Source of the DNA: Tetmemena sp. SeJ-2015 | Lineage: Eukaryota > Ciliophora > Spirotrichea > Sporadotrichida > Oxytrichidae | Direction of reading: 5' to 3' | Assembly: GCA_027382625.1 (NCBI GenBank) | Contig: JAJKFJ010022523.1 | Coordinates: 1-64,000 of the forward strand | DNA: 64,000 nucleotides | Shown: positions 12,328-23,909 of the stretch, in pieces | How positions within the stretch are numbered: the stretch's first letter is position 1 | How the letters are laid out: every line of letters starts with the position of its first letter | Made by a program: the position numbers and the translations under genes | The notes under the pieces: model-generated | What the model was told of the DNA's origin: nothing | Database searches by the model: none | The model's input: the letters and a program-made list of their open reading frames with translations, nothing else

Positions 12328-12529
12328 CTTAAATTCAAATTTTTTAATTTAGTGAGAGCCCGCCACTTATTATTATGTATTGCTGTGCCTAGGTGCAGAG
12401 CACTCACGAGAACATCAGAGTGCAAAAGATATCAGTTATTGATGTTCTTCATCTTTCTTATTTATTATTTATTTACTCCATATTTATCTCTTATTCTGCT
12501 TGATTTTGCTACGAATTAAGTTCAAAACG

Positions 12530-12700
12530 CAGTTAGTAGTGCTACTAATTCCGTTGGCAACCATGTTAGTAATGTCGACGTCACGAAAGGCTTAAAAATA
12601 GCTGCTACTAATTTCATTGCAACGCGATTGAACTACTACTAATTAAGTTGCAGCAACTTTAGTATTGCTACTAATTAAGTTTAAGTATAATTAGTATTAA
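12530..12700. repeat. Degenerate CTACTAATT repeats inside TBE element 2
   Basis: Five or more irregular copies of G(C/T)TACTAATT(A/C) with GCAAC spacers precede the second ORF. They could be promoter-proximal or simple decay repeats. Confidence 0.5.
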
Positions 12701-12903
12701 TTTAATGGAGCCACCACTATAAAAAGGAGCTCCATCTTCACAACTTGCAGCCTGATTCGCTTAGTTCTCTAGCTCTATCTATTTCAGCTTGTTATCCCTA
12801 TAGATCTCACTATTAAATAGTTAGACTTTAGCTTCGTTAGTCGGATCTAGATCAATAAATAATAACTTGATTTTCAAAATAGAACAACGAGTACTCGAGC
12901 AAG

Positions 12904-13738
12904 ATGGTGGAAAACTTGAATGTTTAAAGCTATTAAGAGTGGAAGCGCAGAGTTGAGCAACAGGTTCGAAGCAAGGAAGACTCTACAGGTACCTCACTTA
13001 GCAAGTAAGAAGCTCTCAAGCTATGGGATAACAATAATCTTAGTTGGTTTGTTCCTTCCGACAATCAGGTATGGAACAAAGATCTCGTTCCTCAAGCAAT
13101 TCTTGCTGATGAGAAGAAACTTCTCAAAACAATCGATGTCAACATGATGGAGATCCCAAACTATCCTGAGATATCTAAGTCACTAATATGTATGACGATG
13201 CGATGGGAGATCCGGAGTTGCTCTATTCCTTCCTAACAAGGAACAACTCTCAAACAAGTTGCCAGAACAAAAATTCTTCTTTGGCGTTCCTTGCTACTGT
13301 AACGTGCAGACTACCTCAAGAGATCATTTGAAGTGCACACAGGAAAGAGATTCTAAATTAGAGGAGAATGATCCAAAGAAAGCAAGGACTAGTTATCAGC
13401 ACGAATTTTGTTTGAGCAACTCAGAAGTATCCCTACTTCATCTAGTAAGGTTTTAGAGTTTAAACGTTGTAGAGAAACCTTGGCACTGGCATCTACTTAA
13501 TGAAGGAGAGAGCAAGGTATTCAGAGCACGAAGCAAAAATACAAGCATCGAGTGTGAGCAAGCGCGTCTATCACTATACAAATTTAGGAGACGACGAGAT
13601 GACATAGATGTGGGAGCAGGATAAAAACAAAAAAGACCAAACTCGTTCGAAGATGAGGAACTAGGTCCATCTGGCCCAACAGAAGAGAGAAAGGAAACCT
13701 CTTAAGAATCCCTTTCTTCCAGATAAGCAAAAGTGACT
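12904..13738 (+). pseudogene. Second TBE-type ORF (22-kDa-like position), frameshifted
   Basis: It starts at ATG 12904 (MVENLNVQSYQEWKRRVEQQ), with Gln-coding TAA in frame, and continues as LWDNNNLSWFVPSDNQVWNK. One-base shifts are needed near 13175-13190, 13328 and 13370. The last part (SFEDEELGPSGPTEERKETS) is acidic. It lies between the kinase gene and the transposase and runs opposite to both, which is why I match it to the TBE 22-kDa ORF; the match is by position, not by recognised domain. Upstream 12500-12740 repeats the phrase CTACTAATT several times and is otherwise non-coding. Confidence 0.6.
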
Positions 13739-13778
13739 TAAGTCATTAAGTTAAGCTTTAAATACTTTTTCTAAATAT

Positions 13779-13985
13779 TCACGTCTACCTTATCTCGCAC
13801 ATAACTTTTTCTTCTCTTCTTTCCACTCTCTTACAGCTACTCACTATTAAATCCTCTGTATCATTAGCTTAATCATGCATCAAGTGATTGAGCAGCAGCT
13901 TCTTATAGTGTCCCTTAACTAAGTTCCAGTAAAACTCAATGCCGTTGAACTTTGGAGAGCATGTAGAGATAATCAAACTCTAATT
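13779..13985 (-). pseudogene. TBE transposase, C-terminal fragment
   Basis: The minus frame reads CSPKFNGIEFYWNLVKGHYK, the region equivalent to the P-x-LNPIE-x-W motif around the last catalytic acid of Tc1/mariner (DDE) transposases. It ends at TGA 13779-13781. Upstream homology stops near 13985 where the element is cut, so the catalytic core is missing and this copy cannot encode a working transposase. Confidence 0.75.
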
Positions 13986-13999
13986 CCTAATATGATATT

Positions 14000-14910
14000 T
14001 AAAGGAGTAATGAGAGAAAAAAATTGAGTTATAAAGGAACATAATCACATTGGACTTTATCGGGATCGCCAGCAAGACATTCCAGGATAATTTAAGAGCT
14101 AATAATAGTTCTTAGATTTTAGACATAAAGATATTCTTATGCCTCGAAAAGGCATTAACGCAAAAGTAAGAGATTCTTATTAGAGTGAGGAAGCTCAAAT
14201 TTATTTCATAAAGACGACCAATTTATGCATAGTCTGAGTGAAAACTAAAAAATCCTGATGTTTTAGACACGAAAGAGTTCATTCCTATTGGAAACGATAA
14301 GTAATTCAACATTATGGATAAGTTAGCTTCCAATTTCATATGAAAAGTTATAATAACATCATATGAAAGAAAAATTAAACTCCTAGGGATTTATAAAAAG
14401 GGGAAAATATTTAGATCGCAGAAGGCATAATTGTGATATTAAAGAGAAGGGATGGAATCAACTCTCTTGGAAAAGATGCGATTCAAACTTAAATTCAATT
14501 GCTTCAAACCTAATAATTTTGGAGATAGATCCTTCTCTATTTTAGAAAACTTAAAGTGAGTAATCTCTAAAAATTAAAATTTAGTAACAATTAGAGTATC
14601 TTAGAGACATGAGATTCAGCAATTAGCCATCTTTTGGTAAACGTGATAGAAACAACTTCTAGTAAATGATAAAAGGACCTGAAAAGTATAATCCTTTTGG
14701 AAACTTTGCACTAAATAATGATGAAAGAAGATTTTCATAAGGCTTTGCTTCAACGAGAACTGAGTGGCCCTACTCCAGAAGAATTTTCAGATGAGAGTTT
14801 ATTTGGAGAAGATAAGATTAAGGACTTGTTAGAAAAAAAGTATAGTTTTTAAAGAATGGCAAATGGAATAAGTTAAAGTAATATTCTGATAATTTCATTC
14901 AGAATTTGAG
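14000..14910 (+). CDS. Unidentified coding segments
   Basis: Several open stretches with Gln-coding TAA/TAG: LDFIGIASKTFQDNLRANNS (about 14052-14240), NPDVLDTKEFIPIGNDKQFN (about 14250-14340), MESTLLEKMRFKLKFNCFKP (14453-14556), YLRDMRFSNQPSFGKRDRNN (about 14590-14720) and MMKEDFHKALLQRELSGPTP (14719-14910, stop TGA). Small frame shifts or IESs separate them. The last ends tail to tail with a minus-strand gene at 14913. The TBE truncation point lies just upstream and may have removed the 5' part. No family recognised. Confidence 0.45.
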
Positions 14911-14912
14911 AA

Positions 14913-15640
14913 TCACTTTAATGATAAATTTATTAACTCGATATACTACTTGTTCTCCTCCTTCTAATTAATAAAGCTTATTTGTTAAGTCATAAACCAG
15001 TAAATACCAGCCACTGATTCATCTATGCTCAATGACTTCTTTTCAAATTCATATCCAGCATTTTTATTCTTCTCTCTCTCTTTATATCACTTGAGAAAAT
15101 CTACGATAATGCTTTGTAAATAGTCTTGTCATAAATAATTGAGATCTCTGAGAGTAGTTTTATAGTATGGATCTGGAGTTATTCATTCTCATTCTTATTA
15201 CACCTATAAATATCTTTTTTTCTTTGTCTGATATTTCTTTCTTCTAAATGATTTCCATTCCACAACAACTCATTAAAGTAGACAAACTTGGGTTCTCAAT
15301 AAGTTGAAAGTGGATCAATATATTTTTTTTGTGATATCAAGTGTCAAAAGTTTATTGTAGGGCTCTTTTCAAATTTGGATTTTTTTATCAGTATTGAAAG
15401 AAGTAGCAATGTCTTTGTTGTTTTAAATCTAATTTAAGATCGAAGTAGTTGTCTATGTTAGTGTCAATTAGCTTTAAACTTTGAGTTTTCTTTTTCTTTG
15501 ATAGTTCTTTCTAGTAGGATTTTTAGTTTTCCTAATTTAATAGCCGCTTTACTATATACTAACTACGATTTAGTTGATAAGAGTTATTTTAGTGATAAGG
15601 AGTACGATTAGAGGATAGAATTTCAATGTACCTGCATTAT
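14913..15640 (-). CDS. Unidentified minus-strand gene, convergent with the preceding one
   Basis: Read from 15640 down: KLKILLERTIKEKENSKFKA, LIDTNIDNYFDLKLDLKQQR, then a long clean frame KFVYFNELLWNGNHLEERNI to EISIIYDKTIYKALSQIFSS. After a one-base shift it continues YEFEKKSLSIDESVAGIYWF and ends in TGA at 14913-14915. The length and composition are those of real coding DNA. No known motif seen. It stops three bases from the end of the plus-strand gene, a compact convergent arrangement. Confidence 0.5.
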
Positions 15641-15879
15641 GGAAATGAGTGTCGAATTGTGTCACTTTGCGAAAACAGTCACAAACAGACACAAATTTGA
15701 AATATGATCTTAAAATAGCCTCAGTGAGTGTTTTAGTGATTCTTAAATTAAATTGTCCTATTCATACTTTTTGATAAAATTAAAAACATCCATACTATTC
15801 TTAAATTGCAATCATTGCTTTCAATTAACTATCACTCAGTCACTACATCAAATATTGACCATAGTCAAAGGAAATCTTA

Positions 15880-16258
15880 AACTAAAGTGTTAAGTTAAAG
15901 TAGACTCACTTTACACGATATCCATATTTATAAAGAGACAAAGAAGTCTACACTTATCATAAAACTCCAAAGATAAGATTCATGAAAGCTATAGCTATTT
16001 CTAGAAGAACATAAAACTTAGAGAGAAATTGAGACTGAAACACATAGTAGTGTAGGTGCAAGAAAAGAAAAACTTTGCTACGTTTAAAAAGCTCTCAATC
16101 ATTGACATCAAAAAGATAGTTCTATAGATTTATACTCACTAGTTGACAGTTAAATTTCATAGCTTTATAGTTAATTAAATTTCTCATTCTCAAAATTATG
16201 AAAAAATATTCAGATTGCTGAGAGTTTTATTCGTGATAGAAAGAGTAGTCCTTAACTG
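15880..16258 (+). CDS. Unidentified coding fragment
   Basis: A frame from about 15970 reads KIHESYSYFQKNIKLREKLR and FATFKKLSIIDIKKIVLQIY and runs to TGA near 16257, with TAG as Gln. It is Lys-rich and otherwise anonymous, and could be chance given the AT-rich context. Confidence 0.3.
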
Positions 16259-16382
16259 AATTAAAATATATTCAATCGAAGTGGACTGCTCTCTCAACTT
16301 AAGATATTTCTATTCAAAAGTTTAAATTATGAAATTTATTTAATCAATCAAAAATATTTGGCAAATTTATCGAGCCTTTTGA

Positions 16383-19300
16383 TCAATCAACTTCTTCATT
16401 TTCAATCCCCGGATTAAGTTTTTTCCTACTCGCTTTAACTCCATAATTTTGCTCTTGAATAACTTTTTACATTTAATCTTCAACACTCTCGGGTCTCTAT
16501 CTAACCTTCCTTGCTCTATTCTCTTCATCTTTATTCGAAAATTGAGGTCTTTGAACTTAATCACCTTAATTTTGCCAAGCGAAAGGATTCTTAATGAACC
16601 TAGGGGGATTTTAAAACTTTCTTTAAATTAAGTCTTTAGGATGATTGCTCTTTAAATAGCCGCTTTTGTGAAATGCCTCTCTTTAAGAATCTGTTGCATA
16701 GAATCTCACATATACCTTTTAGTTGACAACATAAATGTGCTCTTTGATTTCCTCTTTATCCTACTTTTCTTCATCCAGCCAAAGAGTATTAAGTTTTTGA
16801 GCTGGCTATATATCATCCTCATTCTTCTTATCTCCTAATTTCTTGTCTATTTCTCTGTTCTGCTGAATATTTGAGGAAAGAGATAATGGCTCTTCAAATC
16901 TAATAGTGAAATCATGATCAGGAGGGAAGAAAGGAGCGTCTTAGTTTATTACTTGACTATCCTATTTGATTTTGTGATTAAACCAGGCTAAATAGCCTAC
17001 AAAGTCTTATCTTTTCATTCCTTTAAGCCACCCATCATAGTCAAAATGTGTAGTCAAATCATTTTCCTAATCTTCTTCTCTATCTTCATTTGTAAATTAC
17101 TCTGCTTGTAGATCTTCTGATTAAAAGTGATTATTTTCTGAGTGTACTCTAACTTCACTTACTTCCTAAATGATCTAACTTTAATTCAAAAATGGATTAG
17201 TATCAAAAGCTGGATAGATGTGAACAGAATCAACCCTCTGGATAGTGTTATTGAACTAGGAGCTCTCCTATGAGACTGCAATAGATTTTTACTCAAATTT
17301 TTGAGTAGTAACTTAGCTTTGATCACTTGAACTTTTTCCAATGAGATCGAACAAGTCTTGTTAAGTAGGATTGAAATCAAGAGCTGATTTTCTAGCGCCA
17401 TTCCTGAAATTGATCAGTCGATTTTGATTCTATGATCCGTCCATACCATATCCTATTGGGGGAGAAGGATTGTAATTTTCATTCTTAGAAGTTTCAGAAG
17501 GCTTTAGTGAAGATTCTTGAGGCAAGATGATGCTTTCGATTGATTCAGAGATACTTGGCTTAGATACAAATTTATCTTCTGCTTCTTAATGATAAATGAG
17601 ATTCTAATCTTAGACTTATTTAAATTTAAAGGTTGTTAGTAGCCCAGAGAAATAAATATGTAAGACTTGGTACATGATATTGCCCTGCTAATTCTTACTT
17701 TGATTAATTGCCTCAATAATCATTCACAAAGTCACTGGCTTAGAGTTATCTGTAAGGTCTAGCTCTAACTCTTCATTGAGACCAGAACTAAAACTAGAGT
17801 ACTGAATATTTTGAACGAAGAAGTAGTTTAGGAAATAATATTTTTAAAATTACTCAACTCTCTAAAGAGTTATTTATTTCATATTCCAAAATTTTATTGA
17901 AAATTCTGAGAACTCAAATAATGGCTGCTTATTTTTTTAAAATGAAGGAGGGCGGCAGGCAACCATTAGATTTTATACTCTAAAAGAATCTAGAGTTCGG
18001 TTTAATGATTGGTTATATTAAAATTACTTTCTCTGTGTAATTTATTGCCTCACGGCTTGCTTAAAATTTTATTGGTAATAAATCTTAGGCTTTGAAAGAT
18101 CTCACAATTTCATTAATGAGCGCAAAATCTTGAGACTTCTCTAACTATAGAGAAGAAGATTTAGCTTCTCCTGAATCATTCATGTACACATTAACCTAAC
18201 TACCAAAGTCAGGCTAGGGTTCAACCACTTTTGAAGAGAGAATTGAAGATCTTTTAGATGAGACATTTGAGATATTTTGCTCATCAAAGTTTTTGTCAAT
18301 GTCTGAATTAGTCACTGATTAAAAGCCACAGGTAGCCTTGATATTAAGTGGAATCTTATAACAATTAAAATAATGATACTTTAATTATTAATCTGTACTG
18401 TCGAAATCTTATCTCCAGAAATGTTTATTCTGTCTAATGATAAGTTTCTTAGAGAGGAAATACTTGGACCTGATAAACTGTCGCTCTAAAGTGCTCTTAA
18501 CTTGCTCTGCATTTTTATGGCTTTCTATAATTGGCTAATTTTAAATTTGTATTACCTTAAAGTATTTTTGAAGATACATTTTTAGCAAAATCTTTACATC
18601 CCTATCTTCGCAAACAGCATTCAACAGATAAAACAACAAAGAATTTAGAAGGTTACTTCGAAAAAATATTTAATTTCGAGAAATTATTAAATTAAATTTT
18701 CAAAACGAATTATTGGATGATTAACTTTTTTGTTAATTTGAATAAAGTAAGTCATTTCTTGAAATTTTAGATATAGGATAAACCTTAATGAGGTATCTTT
18801 TTGCAACCGTTTATTTTTAAAAATGAAGAAGATTTTTCTAATTTAAAAGTATCTAGCAATAAGAAAGTTCTAATTTGAGAAAGGCATAGATGGAACATGC
18901 TCAATAACTTCAACATTATAAAATTATAAAATAAATATTTTTAGCAGTCGCAAACAAATGAGGCAGCTGAAATTCGTCTGGCTGAGTATTTTCTAGAACA
19001 GGATCGTCATTCACAGATTCCATTTATAAGTTGAATCCCACGTTCAACTTTTGTAAATGCGCTTGCTTAATCTTAAACTTTAATCCTTCCAGCCTGACTT
19101 CAAAATCTACTGATGTTGATTTTAATAAGTTAATCTTTAATTTATGTGTCACATACTGTTACATTTGTCTTACGCGAAATAGGGACATTTTAGATGCCTA
19201 TTGTATAAAGTTGTATCTAGTCCCTCACAGATTTAAGTGTTTCATTCGGAAGTTTAATAGGAATGCTATGAATTAAAAATATATTCCATCACTTATAATC

Positions 19301-19797
19301 AGGGTTCTAATCTACTCATCCTCCTAACTTGAAAATTGTTGCTATCTCCAATTCTGATGATGTTGGATTGGAATACAATATTTAAAATTTAATTTAGTTT
19401 TTTACTCAAATTAAATCTTTAATCTGAAAATCAGTTTCAAATATTAAAATAATTTTTATTCACTCATCTTAATCTTCTTTTATAGATCCTTTTTTAAAAA
19501 TTTATAACATAATTTAAAGATTATCTGCTAAGTAATAATTATTGGATAGGATTTTATAATCTTATCTCATAGTTTAAACTTAAAATATATAAAATTATTG
19601 ATTAGTGCATTTATATTTTATTTTATGAATAGGAGAGCCTTCACTTTATCCATCTTGATATGAAAGAGAGAAAGTATAATATTGGGAATCAATGACTATA
19701 CTCTATAAAATTTTATATGCTTAATATTTACTGTGCCAGTGTTGCTAGCTAAAAGAGCTTTAGCAAAATATCTGATCACTGGAACACTCTACTTCAT
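16383..19797 (-). CDS. Gene A: conserved hypothetical protein, germline copy
   Basis: The minus strand starts at ATG 19795-19797 (MKQSVPVIRYFAKALLASNT) and ends at TGA 16383-16385. Readable segments in order: IPIKLPNETLKSVRDQIQLY (about 19270), DFEVRLEGLKFKIKQAHLQK (about 19110), SVTNSDIDKNFDEQNISNVS (about 18320), ELELDLTDNSKPVTL (about 17780), YNPSPPIGYGMDGSQNQN (about 17460), DGWLKGMKRQDFVGYLAWFN (about 17030), and a basic C-terminus RPQFSNKDEENRARKVRQRP. Gln-coding TAA/TAG are frequent. Segments are separated by AT-rich pieces, probably IESs. Gene B at 55950-59140 is a paralogue, so the protein is conserved. The early segments may have a C2- or beta-sandwich character, but no family is recognised. 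Confidence 0.6.
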
Positions 19798-19929
19798 TTT
19801 TGATTTTATAATTTGAATTTTAAACCAAAATCTATGAATATTAAAATCTAATGTTGGAGAGCTTTGCTCTAAGTGGCTTAATAGTTTTGCGACACAGTTT
19901 GCAAGTTCGTTATTTCAGTTTAAATTTAT

Positions 19930-21465
19930 TTTTCTGCAGCGAAAATAAAGTCGATTAATAAAGTATTCCAATAATACAAACTTTATTTTAATTTTCTTAC
20001 TTAATGAGAATTTTTAAGATCTATTTTTTAATAAAATTATAATAATTCTTCTGAAGCTTGACTAAATATATGCTTTAAATTAAAATAAAATGTTTTTTAT
20101 AGAGTAATACAAATTTTGCAATTAATTTACTTAATATATCATTTTAGAATATTTAGTAGAATTGAAATTATGTTTTTATTCAAAATAAAGCAAACCAGAA
20201 AACATTCGAGGTGTATCTAATTAATTAATAACTAGACTTCAGAGGTACAAAAAATATAGAGGAAATAACATCTTAGCAATAAATTATTCTTATTTGACAA
20301 TCGATTTTAAATTTAATATTTATTTAACTCTCTGATTCTTTACAAACGTAAAATATCGCTTCCTTTATAAAAATGTAAAATTATTCTATCCTAATAACCT
20401 GAAATTAAATTTAATAAGATTTAATATAAAGCCTTTGTGTAATATTTAAAGCTGCACAATCATATTCTCAATCACTAAAATGAAATACCGAAATGCTAAA
20501 GACATACATTATCTTATGATATTAAACACATATTTTAAATGTTAATTTTTTTAAAAAAGCTTATAGGTGAATTATTTTTAAATAAATAGAGAGCAAAGAT
20601 AAAATTAAAAGGCTCAAAGTCAATTGTTATTATAAAAATAAATTTAAATCTTTAAATTAATTTACCTTTTGTTTGTTTTAAGTTATAAAATGCAAAAATG
20701 ATCAAATTTTAAGTGGATTTGTCTCATACTACATACTTCTTTCGAAAAAAAAATATTTTAGAAATGCTTTTATGATTATGACCGCGTGGAAAAATGCAAA
20801 TCCTTAAATTTATTATATAACTTGAAAGGATTTTTTTAAAAATTAATCTCTGTCTTCAATAAATCTCTTAGAATGTATAAAGCTAAATCAAAAAATAACT
20901 TTGCCAAGCCAAATTTATCTTATTCTTAAAATAATACACATATTTATTTTTTAATTTCAATTAGAAATTAAGATAATTCTTGCTAATTTATACCTAATAA
21001 ATTATTTCTCAATTTGAATAATGTGGAAATAAGTATTATTTTTTGTTTAAAAATTCTATAAATTATAAAATGTATCTAAAAAATTGAATTATAATTATTT
21101 TATTTAAATTTTGCAATATCTAAAAGCTCTTTATCAGAGAAATATTCATTTTAAAATTGTGAATTTAAAATTATAAAATATAAGTTATGTTTAACATCAC
21201 TGACAAATAAAATTAAATGAAATATAAAATATATTCTATATAAACAAAATTAATTTATTTTCTTTCTTTTGTTAATCTTATGTATAAATAAAGTTTAAAA
21301 ATCAATCTGAATAAAATTAAATAAATTTAGATTTTAAGAATTTTATTTTAGAATCAAAATAAATAAAATTAAAATATATCAAGCAAAAATTTTTCTTAAA
21401 ATTTAATATATTTTCAAATACTAAGAGAAATTTTTTAAAATATATTTTAAGGTATTAAAGACAAT
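19930..21465. other. AT-rich DNA with no recognised gene
   Basis: Very AT-rich sequence between the 5' end of gene A and TBE element 3. No convincing coding stretch, inverted repeat or RNA seen. Confidence 0.6.
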
Positions 21466-21483
21466 AAAAACCCCAAAATCCCA

Positions 21484-22068
21484 TCATATTATAAGAAAGT
21501 GAAAATAAGTGTGCATAATTACTGAGTGCTAGGTTTCATAGGTTGCTTGATTATTACTCTCTAACTTTTTCAAAGGTTCTGATACCTTGTCTATCTTACA
21601 ATGTCTTGTTGCGAATTATATTGCATCATCTTCACTTTCACACTAGTAGTATTCCTCTGGTTTCATATCGCATTCAAGTATGATTGCAACTATAGACCAA
21701 ATGTCCCACTGCACTGAACCGTTGAGCCAAGTCTGTCTCTATGGGAAGTAGCCTGCAGTTCCTTGCACCGATGCTTCCTCAATGTTTCTCTTCTTACAAC
21801 TCTGTTGAAGTCTATGACAGTTGCTCTGACTGGTTCAAAGTTTATCATGATGTTCTCTGGCTTGAGATCTCTGTGCACGAATCCCAACTCATGCAACTCC
21901 ATTACTCCTCTAACGAGGTCAGTGAGAATAGCAGTAAGCTAGTACTTGTTGCGCCTTGTGCTGAGAAATTCTCTTAGTGTGATCTCCCATTTAGGAAGGC
22001 GAATGACGATGTAAGTCAGTTCGTTCGCGAACTCAAGCCTCTCTCTTCCTTCTTTACAAGGTATTCGT
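21484..22068 (-). pseudogene. TBE kinase C-terminal fragment
   Basis: It retains an intact GFVHRDLKPENIMINFEP catalytic loop, then VIDFNRVV (DFN instead of DFG). A one-base deletion near 21800 breaks the frame; in the next frame homology continues as GTAGYFPQRQTW and VQWDIWSIVAIILECD. Element 2 is in frame at this point but broken at the HRD loop, so the two copies carry different lesions. The frame runs into the terminal repeat and stops at TGA 21484-21486. Confidence 0.8.
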
Positions 22069-22069
22069 A

Positions 22070-22437
22070 AGGGAAGATTTCAGCTTCATCAGCACTCGCT
22101 TCACTCGATTAACATTATGCCATTTCAACGATAGATGTTTGCTACAGTCTACGGAGAGATCTTGAGATAAGGAAACTATCTATGGAAGATCTTCGCGCGC
22201 TACTCCAAACTGAAGTGCGCTTAGTGGCGAAGAGTTTGAGGATCAATCAAATAATTGATGTGTTGAAACTTAGAAGTGCGATGAGGAACAGCTGCAACTC
22301 CTAACTTTCTCATCTGCAAAGCAACTTTCAAATGCGAGAGTATAGTGCGCGCTGGCACTCTCAACAATTTTGCGATGGAGTTGATGTTGAGAACTGGCTA
22401 TTACTACTGATAAGGGTGACTACATCCATACCTTAGA
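22070..22437 (-). pseudogene. TBE transposase N-terminal fragment
   Basis: The minus frame reads LRYGCSHPYQQQQPVLNINS (three of the Gln are TAG/TAA), then IAKLLRVPARTILSHLKVAL and HFSLEQRAKIFHRQFPYLKI, ending at TGA near 22131. This corresponds to the DNA-binding helix-turn-helix part of the transposase. Upstream of LRYG the frame is closed and the ~90 N-terminal residues seen in element 1 are absent. Confidence 0.7.
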
Positions 22438-22599
22438 GTCAAAATGAAACTGAGATAGGATCATGTAGTTTATTTTGAGTAATTTCGCGTTTGACTCGCA
22501 TGATTATAAGTATTAATAAAGAAATTAATTATACACAACTTATTTTCACTTTCTTATCATATTATAGGATTTTGATAGAGCTAGATAAAAACAATATTT

Positions 22600-22980
22600 T
22601 TTCAATAAATCCCTTATTTATTCCACCATCATTTTTTGGGTACTGGCAGAGACTAGAACCTAATATATAAAATGTTATTTCATTTATAATCAAAATATAT
22701 ATTCTTATAAATTAATTTTTTAAAAGATCATATCAAATATTTTCTTATTTTTAATTAAGGTTTTAAGACCTCGGACTTTCTTCAAATATCTTAAATCCAT
22801 CATTCTGACTGTAACATTCTTATTTTTAACATCATTGTTTTAGTAAAGCTTTAATTATATGCTGAAAATTTCAAATTTAGTAGAAAATAAAATTTTTTAT
22901 AAAGATCATAATCCATTTTTCATTAAATTTACAATTAGAATTATAATTAAATTAAAATAATGCCAATAATGAATCTATTA
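22600..22980. other. AT-rich DNA, nothing recognised
   Basis: No coding stretch, repeat or RNA gene seen between TBE element 3 and the foldback. Confidence 0.5.
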
Positions 22981-22986
22981 TATTGA

Positions 22987-23908
22987 TGCAGTATCATTGA
23001 GTTAGCAAAATAATTTTAAGATTTAAAACTCTCTACTGTCAGTTACAGAGACCATGGCGGATATTACTAATTCAACCTAGATTTTTGAAATAGTTAAAAG
23101 TAGACTAACTAATTGAGAATTAACATAATGGAATAATAATTAAAAGGGCCATTGAGAACAACTGTAAGTAAAAAAATCCCAAAAGAGATTAGAAGGAGAA
23201 AAATTTTAATATAGACATCAGTAATTAGAACTTATATTAAATCCAAAAATTAGAAATGGAGATTTTATCTCAATTAGACCCCCCTTAATTCTAGCATTAT
23301 TAATTTCAATTTAAATAATTCTCAGGCCCACTCAACACGTGCACGACAACAAAAAGCCAAAGTAAGGATTAAAATTATTATAAAAATCTTTCCTTCGCAC
23401 CATGATTTTCAGAATACTCAAAAATAAAATTATTGGAACTCCATTTGCCATAACTCCAACAATGTTTTGAAGTATTCATGAAATTTCTTGAAATGATGTT
23501 TGAGGCTTATTTATATAAAGAAACATACTTATTTGGCTTTATGTTATCGTGCACGTGTTGGGTGGGCCTGAGAATTATTTAAATTGAAATTAATAATGCT
23601 AGAATTAAGGGGGGTCTAATTGAGATAAAATCTCCATTTCTAATTTTTTGGATTTAATATAAGTTCTAATTACTGATGTCTATATTAAAATTTTTCTCCT
23701 TCTAATCTCTTTTGGGATTTTTTTACTTACAGTTGTTCTCAATGGCCCTTTTAATTATTATTCCATTATGTTAATTCTCAATTAGTTAGTCTACTTTTAA
23801 CTATTTCAAAAATCTAGGTTGAATTAGTAATATCCGCCATGGTCTCTGTAACTGACAGTAGAGAGTTTTAAATCTTAAAATTATTTTGCTAACTCAATGA
23901 TACTGCAA
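22987..23908. repeat. Long near-perfect foldback (arms ~360 bp, loop ~200 bp)
   Basis: 22987-23346 is the reverse complement of 23548-23908 with at most a few mismatches (for example CCCACTCAACACG against CCCACCCAACACG). Homology continues imperfectly into the loop (AAAGCCAAAGTAAG against AAAGCCAAATAAG) and decays gradually outside. The arms are non-coding. It may be a foldback or MITE-like element, or an inverted duplication. Confidence 0.9.
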
Positions 23909-23909
23909 C

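Larger units (their letters stand above)
10760..13985. mobile_element. TBE-like transposon, element 2, right end missing
   Basis: The left inverted repeat (10760-10844, beginning AAAAACCCAAAAACCCC, close to hypotrich telomeric C4A4) is followed by three TBE-type genes: zinc-finger/kinase (-), a second ORF (+) and transposase (-). Only the last ~65 transposase codons remain. Homology stops near 13985 and no right repeat follows, so about a quarter of the element is missing. It lies just downstream of gene 1. The matching place near gene 2 (about 55660-55950) has no element, so it inserted after the duplication or was lost from the other copy. Confidence 0.85.
21466..22575. mobile_element. TBE-like element 3, short internally deleted derivative
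   Basis: About 1.1 kb with both ends present: the left repeat starts AAAAACCCCAAAATCCC after AAT, and the right repeat (22501-22575) ends AGGATTTTGA, having lost its outer G-run. It contains only the C-terminal kinase section fused at about 22068 to an N-terminal transposase section. The middle of the kinase gene, the second ORF and the rest of the transposase are gone. A further ~75-bp deletion relative to element 2 lies near 22012. The structure is that of a MITE-like non-autonomous element. Confidence 0.85.
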
